Assembly: GCA_039198585.1 (NCBI GenBank)
Contig: JBCCTJ010000036.1
Span: forward strand, 1 to 7,729
DNA length: 7,729 nucleotides
Reading direction: 5' to 3'
DNA from: JBCCTJ01 sp039198585
Lineage (GTDB): Bacteria > Bacteroidota > Bacteroidia > Cytophagales > Amoebophilaceae
The notes beneath the pieces were generated by a model. It saw only the letters and a program-made list of their open reading frames with translations. It was not told the origin of the DNA and ran no database searches. Of the stretch, positions 1-5,190 are shown piece after piece. A program made the position numbers and the translations under genes. Positions within the stretch are counted from its first letter, which is position 1, and every line of letters begins with the position of its first letter.

Positions 1-76
1 CTAATAGACGTTCTACAGCTTGTTGCTTTATACCTTCCCAGGTTACTTGATTTATTTCTTTTTGTTGTTTATTCAT
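1..76 (-). CDS. Start of an unidentified gene running off the left edge; possibly IS256-type transposase
   Basis: An ATG at 74-76 (minus strand) opens a frame that stays open for 25 codons to the window edge. The N-terminus is MNKQQKEINQVTWEG, followed by IKQQAVERLL. A short polar start followed by an amphipathic 'IKxxAxExLL' helix resembles the N-terminus of IS256-family (mutator-type) transposases, which are common in Amoebophilaceae genomes. That is recognition by style over 25 residues, not a domain match. The start lies 34 bases after the stop of the ubiquitin-like gene, on the same strand. The spacer is extremely A/T rich and contains GTGTAAAATTG (plus strand, 94-104), which resembles the TGTGTAAAA-type ends of some IS256 relatives. 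Alternatively it is an ordinary downstream gene co-transcribed with the ubiquitin-like gene. The open frame and start are fairly secure; the identity is not. Confidence 0.5.
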   Translation of the reverse strand, partial: MNKQQKEINQVTWEGIKQQAVERLL

Positions 77-109
77 GATTAAAAAATTTAAAAGTGTAAA
101 ATTGTTTTT

Positions 110-1075
110 TTACTTTGACACAATTAAATGATTTAACCCATGATTTTTTGTATGAGATTTTCTCTTCATTTTTTTGATCAGCTTAAGAATACTACCGATG
201 AGCAGATAAGATCCTATTATGACTATTGCGCCCCACATTAATAATTGGAGCGCTTCTCTAGTACGATTGTTGTTTGCTTGACTCTCATCATGCTTTACTT
301 GACTATCTTCTAGTATTCGTGCATTTTCCTGATCAGTGAACTCAAAATTTTCTGACATTCGCACACCTGCCTGATCAGCAAAATTAGGATTTTCTTGATC
401 TAACTCTTGACGTAGTGGCTCTTCATTGGGATTGATATCACCATTATCATCGCTATTATATGCTTCTTCATCAACTTCTGTAATGGTTGCTAACCTATTT
501 TTCAAATAGAATACTGGATTCCAGTAGCGAAATTTTTTCACCAATTCTAGTCTTGTGATTGGTAAAATACTTTTAGGTGAATCATAAAGTTGATAATTTT
601 TCCCAATCATACTACCATATCTTACAAATTTCTTTTGTTTTAGTTGCCATAAAGCCTCTTGAACAATACTTTCTGTAGTAATATCTTCTCTATTTTCAAA
701 CCCTATATTGATCTTTATCTTACCCCCGTCAGGAAGGATATAAATGAAAATAGTTGCTGTATTTTTTATTGACTCTTTACATAAAAAAAGCTGCTCATTT
801 TCTTTAATGTTATAATTACTTAAAGCATTGTAAGTAGCAAGCTTTGTCCCTTTGTATAAAAAGGATTGGTTATAGTAAAGAATATGATATTTTCGAGCGA
901 TTGCTTCTTGCAGGTCTCTAATCGTAGGATTTTGGGCTAGTTGAAAACTATCTTTATGATTGCCAGGAAAAACTACCTCTACGGAGAAAGCATGAGTGAT
1001 TAGTGACAATGCTCCGATCAAAACAAAAATATTAAACGCAATAAGTAACGTTTTATCTCTACGATTATGATTCAC
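110..1075 (-). CDS. Exported membrane-anchored protein with a ubiquitin-like domain
   Basis: Product of 321 residues, not a family I can name as a whole. It starts at a GTG; the first residues are needed for the export signal (basic NRRDK, hydrophobic core about 9-30), which supports this start. Residues 31-99 read as a ubiquitin fold. They align without gaps to ubiquitin residues 22-69 from T51-I52 to L96-L98, sharing I59, K62, I65, Q70, G76, L79, L85-S86 and Y88-N89-I90. There is no terminal Gly-Gly, and ubiquitin K48 and K63 correspond to T77 and E92, so it is a fixed domain rather than a conjugated modifier. Residues about 104-194 may be a second beta-grasp domain. An acidic, Asn/Gln-rich linker (about 200-272) contains two 14-residue repeats. 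A membrane helix (about 278-300) is followed by a basic tail (KKMKRK), giving a predicted cytoplasmic C-terminus and the domains outside the inner membrane. Role inferred: binding host or envelope partners. It lies 178 bases downstream of pheS on the same strand. Confidence 0.85.
   Translation of the reverse strand: MNHNRRDKTLLIAFNIFVLIGALSLITHAFSVEVVFPGNHKDSFQLAQNPTIRDLQEAIARKYHILYYNQSFLYKGTKLATYNALSNYNIKENEQLFLCKESIKNTATIFIYILPDGGKIKINIGFENREDITTESIVQEALWQLKQKKFVRYGSMIGKNYQLYDSPKSILPITRLELVKKFRYWNPVFYLKNRLATITEVDEEAYNSDDNGDINPNEEPLRQELDQENPNFADQAGVRMSENFEFTDQENARILEDSQVKHDESQANNNRTREALQLLMWGAIVIIGSYLLIGSILKLIKKMKRKSHTKNHGLNHLIVSK
299..382 (-). repeat. Two-copy 14-residue (42-bp) tandem repeat in the ubiquitin-like protein linker
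   Basis: Residues 232-245 (FADQAGVRMSENFE) and 246-259 (FTDQENARILEDSQ) share the pattern F-x-D-Q-x-x-x-R-x-x-E. At DNA level the copies are diverged but keep a common CCTGATCAG 42 bases apart (plus-strand 328-336 and 370-378). This suggests an old in-frame duplication within a flexible acidic linker between the folded domains and the membrane helix. Confidence 0.5.
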
Positions 1076-1080
1076 TTGGT

Positions 1081-1097
1081 GTTATAAAAGGTTATAA
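1081..1097 (-). promoter_or_regulatory. Direct repeat GTTATAA x2 just before the ubiquitin-like gene
   Basis: GTTATAA occurs at 1081-1087 and 1091-1097, exactly 10 bases apart (one helical turn), 5 bases upstream of the GTG start of the minus-strand gene. On the coding strand it reads TTATAAC twice. It could be an operator or part of an A/T-rich promoter or leader. No TAnnTTTG box is visible for this gene. Chance is quite possible in such A/T-rich sequence. Confidence 0.25.
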
Positions 1098-1120
1098 GAT
1101 AAGTATTTTTCATAAGACAA

Positions 1121-1163
1121 TTATGTTTTACTTTTTTTGTTTACGCTAACAACAAAAACATAA
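1121..1163. repeat. A/T-rich inverted repeat between pheS and the ubiquitin-like gene
   Basis: TTATGTTTT (1121-1129) is the exact reverse complement of AAAACATAA (1155-1163). Inside it, TTGTT (1137-1141) pairs with AACAA (1148-1152), so the whole can fold as a nested hairpin with small internal loops. It lies 91 bases beyond the pheS stop and 45 bases before the next start, so it could end the pheS transcript or be part of a regulatory leader. It lacks a GC-rich stem and a clear U-run on the minus strand, so a classic intrinsic terminator is not supported. Confidence 0.35.
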
Positions 1164-1192
1164 CTGAGTCAGACATCAGAAAAAAAATCATT

Positions 1193-1303
1193 GTGAAAAA
1201 TAATATTTTTGCTTTATTCACCATTTTTATCAGCGTAATACACGCTAAGGAAGTTACCAAATACCTTGAAACTGAGATAAGAAGCGAGTATCATTTTCTG
1301 TAA
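1193..1303 (+). pseudogene. Small ORF with signal-peptide-like N-terminus; possible remnant of an exported protein gene
   Basis: A GTG at 1193 opens a 36-codon frame ending in TAA at 1301-1303. It begins MKNNIFALFTIFISVIHA, followed by KEVTKYLETEI, which is a textbook export signal (short basic start, hydrophobic core, Ala before the likely cleavage point). The first part of the peptide resembles the starts of the two exported ankyrin genes in this window. The last 50 bases lie antisense inside the 3' end of pheS. It may be the stump of a decayed exported-protein gene, a genuine small peptide, or a coincidence in A/T-rich sequence, where hydrophobic stretches arise easily. There is no Shine-Dalgarno sequence and no clear promoter. 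Confidence 0.25.
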
Positions 1304-2282
1304 AAAGGCGTATGTCAGGAATTTGGTAGATAAGCATGGCAAGTCGCTCGATACCTATTCCAAAAGCATAGCCTGTATACTGATTAGGATTAATAGCACA
1401 AGTTATTAAGACATTAGGATCTACCATGCCTGCTCCTCCTATCTCTAGCCATCCACTTTTTTTACACACATGACAGCCTGATCCTCTACAAAGCAGGCAC
1501 TGCACATCTACTTCTGCACTAGGTTCTGTGAAAGGGAAAAAGGAGGGACGAAAACGAAGGTCTATATCTTCCCCAAAAAGGGAATGAACCAAGTAGTAAA
1601 GTGTTTCTTTAAGATCTATAAAGCTCACATCTTGGTTGACATAGAGTCCCTCTATCTGATGAAAAACATAATGGGATCTTGCTGAGATGGTTTCATTACG
1701 AAATACCCGTCCTGTAGAGACAATACGTACTGGCAATTCTCCTTTTTCTAGAACACGCACTTGAACAGAAGAAGTGTGTGTTCTCATAGCCATATTTTCT
1801 CCTTTCTCAATAAAAAAAGTATCTTGCATATTCCTTGCAGGGTGATTTTCAGGAATATTGAGAGCAGTGAAGTTATGGTGCTCATCTTCAATTTCAGGCC
1901 CTTCAGCTAGTACAAAGCCTATTTTTTCTAAAATTGCTGTTATTTTATTTTGTATTATGGTAATAGGATGTAAACTGCCAGGGCGTTTATAAGCAACTGG
2001 GAGAGAAAAGTCTTGATAAGTACCTTCTTTTTCTACATGCGTAGATCGCTCATAGTCAGGAGTTGCCGATTGATAAAGCTCCTCAGCAAGCAGTTTCAAT
2101 GCATTGAGCTTCTTCCCTACCTCTTTTTTAGCTACAGGGCCTAGCTCTTTCATCTTAATAAAGAGACTTCGGAGAACCCCTTCTTTGGACAAAAAGCGAT
2201 TCTTAAAGGCTTGTCTTGCTTCCAATGTGGTTAGCTTACTTTGCTTGATATCTTTCTGTAGCTGTACAATATGCTCTTTCAT
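1254..2282 (-). CDS. pheS: Phenylalanyl-tRNA synthetase alpha subunit
   Basis: Class II synthetase catalytic subunit. With PheT (not in this window) it forms the cytoplasmic alpha2-beta2 enzyme that charges tRNA-Phe. An upstream in-frame ATG (2342) would add 20 residues unlike PheS, so I choose the ATG at 2280-2282, giving 342 residues, the usual size. Residues 1-75 form the helical tRNA-binding arm (FLSKEGVLRSLF, then KKEVGKKLNALK). The catalytic domain begins at PGSLHPI (101-107) and shows MRTHTSSVQ (166-174), motif 2 GRVFRNE (191-197), the Phe-pocket stretch FRPSFFPFTEPSAEVD (244-259), GGAGMVDPNVL (282-292) and motif 3 FGIGIERLAM (307-316), ending NDTRFLSQF. Four cysteines (262, 265, 270, 273) form the small metal-knuckle-like insert known in many PheS. 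All expected motifs are intact. pheT is not adjacent on the upstream side, where the divergent gene 2515-3372 lies. Confidence 0.97.
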   Translation of the reverse strand: MKEHIVQLQKDIKQSKLTTLEARQAFKNRFLSKEGVLRSLFIKMKELGPVAKKEVGKKLNALKLLAEELYQSATPDYERSTHVEKEGTYQDFSLPVAYKRPGSLHPITIIQNKITAILEKIGFVLAEGPEIEDEHHNFTALNIPENHPARNMQDTFFIEKGENMAMRTHTSSVQVRVLEKGELPVRIVSTGRVFRNETISARSHYVFHQIEGLYVNQDVSFIDLKETLYYLVHSLFGEDIDLRFRPSFFPFTEPSAEVDVQCLLCRGSGCHVCKKSGWLEIGGAGMVDPNVLITCAINPNQYTGYAFGIGIERLAMLIYQIPDIRLFTENDTRFLSQFQGIW

Positions 2283-2384
2283 GCTACAATGATAAGGTAA
2301 TCCGTGAAAAGTAGATAGGAAAATAAAATAATTTGACCACAAGATCTTAGTATTAATTAATAATTGGTATTCTTACAGAAGCTA

Positions 2385-2392
2385 CAAACCTA
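2385..2392 (-). promoter_or_regulatory. Bacteroidota-type -7 box TAGGTTTG for pheS
   Basis: The minus strand reads TAGGTTTG, matching the TAnnTTTG -7 consensus known for the primary sigma factor of Bacteroidota. It lies about 100 bases upstream of the pheS ATG, giving a leader of roughly 95 bases. No good TTG/TTTG -33 element is visible at the expected distance, so this is a half-site match. The same octamer precedes the ankyrin gene at 5191. Confidence 0.4.
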
Positions 2393-2514
2393 TTGAAAAG
2401 TTTTTATTATCTTTTGCCTATATGAGCTAGTAAAAGTATAGAATGTACATGAAAAATTGATTATAGTAACGCAAGCTCAGCTAATTTGTGTATTGAATAA
2501 AACTATTTCGTGGT

Positions 2515-3372
2515 ATGTTTTCTCAGATAATAACAACAAAAAGGAGAAAGTTACTATGGTATCTGATCTCTTTTTTTACCATTTTTCACTGGCACCTTAT
2601 TCATACTGCACAAAGTATCTTAGCTAGTAATAGTCAGTCCAGTGATCTTAATATTAGTGGTCGCATCATGCAAAAAGGAAGCTATGTTAGCATGCAATCT
2701 CAAGAAGGGCATACAGTTTATTTTGATCAATCAATCAACCATCCTATTGTTACTCAAGCTATCATATCTAATCCAGTAAGTAGTCAAAAAGGAAGTAGCA
2801 GAGTGAGTTATGCTATCTTAAAAATACGATGTGACAAAGAATATGCTTATTGTTCTTTAGAGGATTTATTGAAAAAAGATATTCCTATTTTTATTTATCC
2901 CCGCAGAGGTCGACCACAGTACCTCTGGATATCAGATAATAACTTGAGCGGGGGAGGCGTAGCTTGGTGGAGTATTCTTATGATCTCTTTCTACTCTTCA
3001 GGAGTATGCCTATTTGGCTGTTTGATAGAAAGTGGAAAACTGATGATGTACAAAGATCTCTTGAAATTGCATCATACATGCCAGTATAGAAATAGATCCT
3101 GTGATGTAGTTCACTGCTGCTTTAGGTGGGGCCTCTTAGCTCCTATATTGTACCCCTTTTCTTTATTCTATAATTGTCTACTTGCTTGGAGATGTAAAGA
3201 TCGCTTAGTAAAGCCTTGCGAAGATGAATACCAAGAAAGGATCCAAGCAAGCGAGCTTAGCAGTGAGATTGAGATAGCAATGGCAAAAGAAGAAGAAGAG
3301 AATGAAGCTAAGGAAGAAAAACGTGAACCAGCCATTGAGCTTAAGGTAGGGAATCCCTCACTAGGGGTTTAG
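2515..3372 (+). CDS. Unrecognised cysteine-rich membrane protein with export signal and charged tail
   Basis: 285 residues; I do not recognise the family. It starts at ATG 2515; the first 34 residues carry a basic start (KRRK, 9-12) and a hydrophobic core (LLWYLISFFTIFHWHLI), acting as signal peptide or anchor. Residues 45-140 look like a small exported beta-rich domain (GSYVSMQSQEGHTVYF; later IPIFIYPRRGRPQYLWIS). Two membrane segments follow, about 149-171 (after a GGG hinge) and 205-226 (GLLAPILYPFSLFY), joined by a loop rich in His, Cys and basic residues. The tail, about 236-277, is strongly charged and probably helical (KEEEENEAKEEKREP). Eleven cysteines (106, 113, 165, 169, 189, 196, 201, 202, 223, 228, 235) are unusual for the length; no standard metal-site spacing is evident. 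It is divergent from pheS and convergent with metG, 14 bases apart. The frame is intact and clearly protein-like; the function is unknown. Confidence 0.75.
   Translation: MFSQIITTKRRKLLWYLISFFTIFHWHLIHTAQSILASNSQSSDLNISGRIMQKGSYVSMQSQEGHTVYFDQSINHPIVTQAIISNPVSSQKGSSRVSYAILKIRCDKEYAYCSLEDLLKKDIPIFIYPRRGRPQYLWISDNNLSGGGVAWWSILMISFYSSGVCLFGCLIESGKLMMYKDLLKLHHTCQYRNRSCDVVHCCFRWGLLAPILYPFSLFYNCLLAWRCKDRLVKPCEDEYQERIQASELSSEIEIAMAKEEEENEAKEEKREPAIELKVGNPSLGV
3352..3369. terminator. Hairpin at the convergent junction with metG
   Basis: AATCCCT (3352-3358) pairs with AGGGGTT (3363-3369) through seven positions, including one G-T wobble, around a four-base loop CACT. It sits over the last codons of the plus-strand gene, just before its stop, and 18 bases beyond the metG stop on the other strand, a sensible place for shared transcription ending. 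There is no U-run on either side, so factor-independent termination is uncertain. Confidence 0.35.
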
Positions 3373-3386
3373 GAAAAAGTATGCTC

Positions 3387-5018
3387 TTATGTCTCTATCT
3401 TTTCGAAAAGCAATGAAGGTTGCTCCATCAGATGTCCGGGGCTGATGTATTCAAACCGATGGGAAGTAACCCACGCAGTGTCTTTTATATTCATCATTTT
3501 TCTTAATTTTTTCATCGTAAAAGGAAGAAAAGGAGAACCGCACATGGCAATAAGATACATAATTTGACTACACACATAAAGAATAGTGGCACATCGCTCT
3601 TGACTAGCTTTCCAGGGAGCTGTCTCTGCTAAATATTGGTTGCCAGCCCTAGGTAATCCCATCAATAACTCAAGTCCTTTGCGAAACATTTTTTGATCTA
3701 GGGCTTGTTCTAGTTGGCGCTGCAACCTTGCAATATGGGCTATGCTCCTTTTTTCTTCTTCTCTAAGTGCTGCGGGTCTAGGAACACTCCCCGCAAAGTA
3801 TTTATGCAACAAGACCATACTACGATTGATAAAATTGCCGAGAATAGCTACTAGTTCATGATTGTTGCGGCTGCGAAAATCTTCCCACGTAAAGTTACTG
3901 TCTTTTGATTCAGGCGCATTGGCACAAAGCACATAGCGTAAAACATCTTCTTTGCCAGGATAGGTCTTTAGGTAGTCATCTAGCCAGACAGCATGATTGC
4001 GCGAAGTAGAAATTTTCTCCCCTTCTAGGTTCATAAACTCGTTGGCTACTACTTCACTGGGTAATATGTAGTCTCCATGAGCGTGTAACATGGTAGGAAA
4101 TATCAAAGCATGAAAGACAATATTATCTTTACCAATAAAATGCACCAATTGCTGTTGCGGATCTTGCCACCACTCTTGCCATTTACCTTGATAGAGTTTT
4201 GCCCATGCTTGGGTAGCAGAAATGTAGCCGATAGGTGCTTCGAACCAAACGTAGAGAACCTTCCCTTCAGTATCTGGGAGTGGTACTTTAACACCCCAGG
4301 GAAGATCACGTGTCATCGCACGAGGACGCAATCCTTGATCAAGCCAAGATTTGCATTGGCCATAGACATTGGCACGCCAATGCTGACCCTGTTTTGCTAT
4401 CCAAGAGCGTAGCCACTGTTCATAACGATCTAGTGGTAAGTACCAGTGAGTAGTTTTCTTTTTGACGAGCTGATGTCCACTCAGCTTAGAGCGGGGATTT
4501 TTTAGTTCTTGAGAACTAAGTGAAGAGCCACATTTTTCACATTGATCCCCATAGGCATGGTCATAGCTGCAGTGTGGGCAGCTACCTAGGAGGTAGCGAT
4601 CAGCCAAAAACATCTTAGCTTCTTCATCATAATATTCCTTGCTTTCCTTTTTTACCAACGCTCCCTGCTGATATAGTTTGATAAAGAAATTTTGTGCTTG
4701 CTGATGATGCAAATTATCTGATGTTCTCCCAAAAACATCAAAGTAAATACCTAAAGCTTGAAAAGAGTTTTCATTTTGTGTGTGGTATCGATCCACTACT
4801 TCTTGAGGAGAAATTCCTTCCTGATTAGCTTTCAAAGTAATAGCTACCCCTCCCTCATCAGAGCCACAGATAAAAAGCACTTTTTTCTTTTGAGCACGCA
4901 AATAACGCACATAAATATCGGCAGGTAAATAGGCTCCAGCTAGATGGCCAATATGAATGGGGCCATTTGCATAGGGAAGTGCTGCTGTAACCGTGTATCC
5001 AGATGGTTTGTTTGACAT
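3387..5018 (-). CDS. metG: Methionyl-tRNA synthetase, short form
   Basis: Class I synthetase that charges tRNA-Met (initiator and elongator) in the cytoplasm. 543 residues from ATG 5018; the start fits because TVTAALPYANG immediately precedes the signature. ATP-binding motifs are HIGH (22-25) and KISTS (335-339), the latter the variant usual in Bacteroidota and several other phyla. The connective-peptide zinc knuckle is C147-x2-C150 / C160-x2-C163. Other conserved stretches are CGSDEGG (51-57), LYVWFEAPIGYISA (255-268), GKDNIVFHA (296-304) and NEFMNLEGEK (326-335). The anticodon-binding helical domain follows (GNFINRS 394-400; ETAPWK 465-470). The protein ends in LLFEKIET. In many Bacteroidota enzymes a linker and a C-terminal EMAP/Trbp111-like tRNA-binding domain of roughly 110-140 residues continue from there; it is missing here. 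All catalytic residues I can check are present, so the enzyme is probably functional. Confidence 0.96.
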   Translation of the reverse strand: MSNKPSGYTVTAALPYANGPIHIGHLAGAYLPADIYVRYLRAQKKKVLFICGSDEGGVAITLKANQEGISPQEVVDRYHTQNENSFQALGIYFDVFGRTSDNLHHQQAQNFFIKLYQQGALVKKESKEYYDEEAKMFLADRYLLGSCPHCSYDHAYGDQCEKCGSSLSSQELKNPRSKLSGHQLVKKKTTHWYLPLDRYEQWLRSWIAKQGQHWRANVYGQCKSWLDQGLRPRAMTRDLPWGVKVPLPDTEGKVLYVWFEAPIGYISATQAWAKLYQGKWQEWWQDPQQQLVHFIGKDNIVFHALIFPTMLHAHGDYILPSEVVANEFMNLEGEKISTSRNHAVWLDDYLKTYPGKEDVLRYVLCANAPESKDSNFTWEDFRSRNNHELVAILGNFINRSMVLLHKYFAGSVPRPAALREEEKRSIAHIARLQRQLEQALDQKMFRKGLELLMGLPRAGNQYLAETAPWKASQERCATILYVCSQIMYLIAMCGSPFLPFTMKKLRKMMNIKDTAWVTSHRFEYISPGHLMEQPSLLFEKIET

Positions 5019-5040
5019 AATAGTAGTTTTTGTGCTCCCA

Positions 5041-5048
5041 CAAAGTTA
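5041..5048 (-). promoter_or_regulatory. Bacteroidota-type promoter (TAACTTTG) for metG
   Basis: The minus strand reads TAACTTTG, a full match to TAnnTTTG, 22 bases upstream of the metG ATG. A TTTG (plus-strand CAAA, 5072-5075) lies 23 bases further upstream, at the long end of the accepted -33/-7 spacing. This implies a very short leader, about 15 bases. Confidence 0.5.
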
Positions 5049-5146
5049 GTACAAACGAGTCAAGTAAATAACAAAGTCAGTAAGCAACAATCTATATAGA
5101 GTTTTGTTTGCAACACTACTGCGTGTTAGGAGGCTTACACTTGTTG

Positions 5147-5154
5147 TAGGTTTG
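5147..5154 (+). promoter_or_regulatory. Bacteroidota-type -7 box TAGGTTTG for the ankyrin gene
   Basis: TAGGTTTG matches TAnnTTTG and lies 36 bases before the ATG of the ankyrin gene at 5191. No clear TTG -33 element is seen at 17-23 bases upstream. It is identical to the octamer assigned to pheS. With the metG box at 5041-5048, it defines a compact divergent promoter region of about 170 bases. Confidence 0.45.
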
Positions 5155-5190
5155 GACAAAAAAATTTATCTTATTACATAACATTCAGAG

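Noticed and set aside
326..378. Palindrome CTGATCAG x2 as a protein-binding operator
   Set aside because: Both copies encode the repeated Asp-Gln of the 14-residue tandem repeat inside a coding region, which explains them.
2104..2292. Plus-strand 62-codon open frame over pheS
   Set aside because: Lies antisense inside a clearly conserved gene, with no independent support.
2283..2342. N-terminal extension of PheS by 20 residues from an upstream ATG
   Set aside because: The extra residues are hydrophobic and unlike PheS; the internal Met at 2282 gives the normal N-terminus and length.
3373..3386. Frameshift hiding the missing C-terminal domain of MetRS
   Set aside because: Reading past the stop on the minus strand soon meets further stops and then the complement of the neighbouring gene; no Trbp111-like sequence is visible.
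4103..4412. Overlapping open frames on both strands inside metG
   Set aside because: Other-frame shadows of the metG coding sequence; no domain, start context or promoter of their own.
4858..5043. Minus-strand 61-codon frame at the start of metG
   Set aside because: Out-of-frame shadow of the HIGH-motif region; the metG frame has full conservation there.
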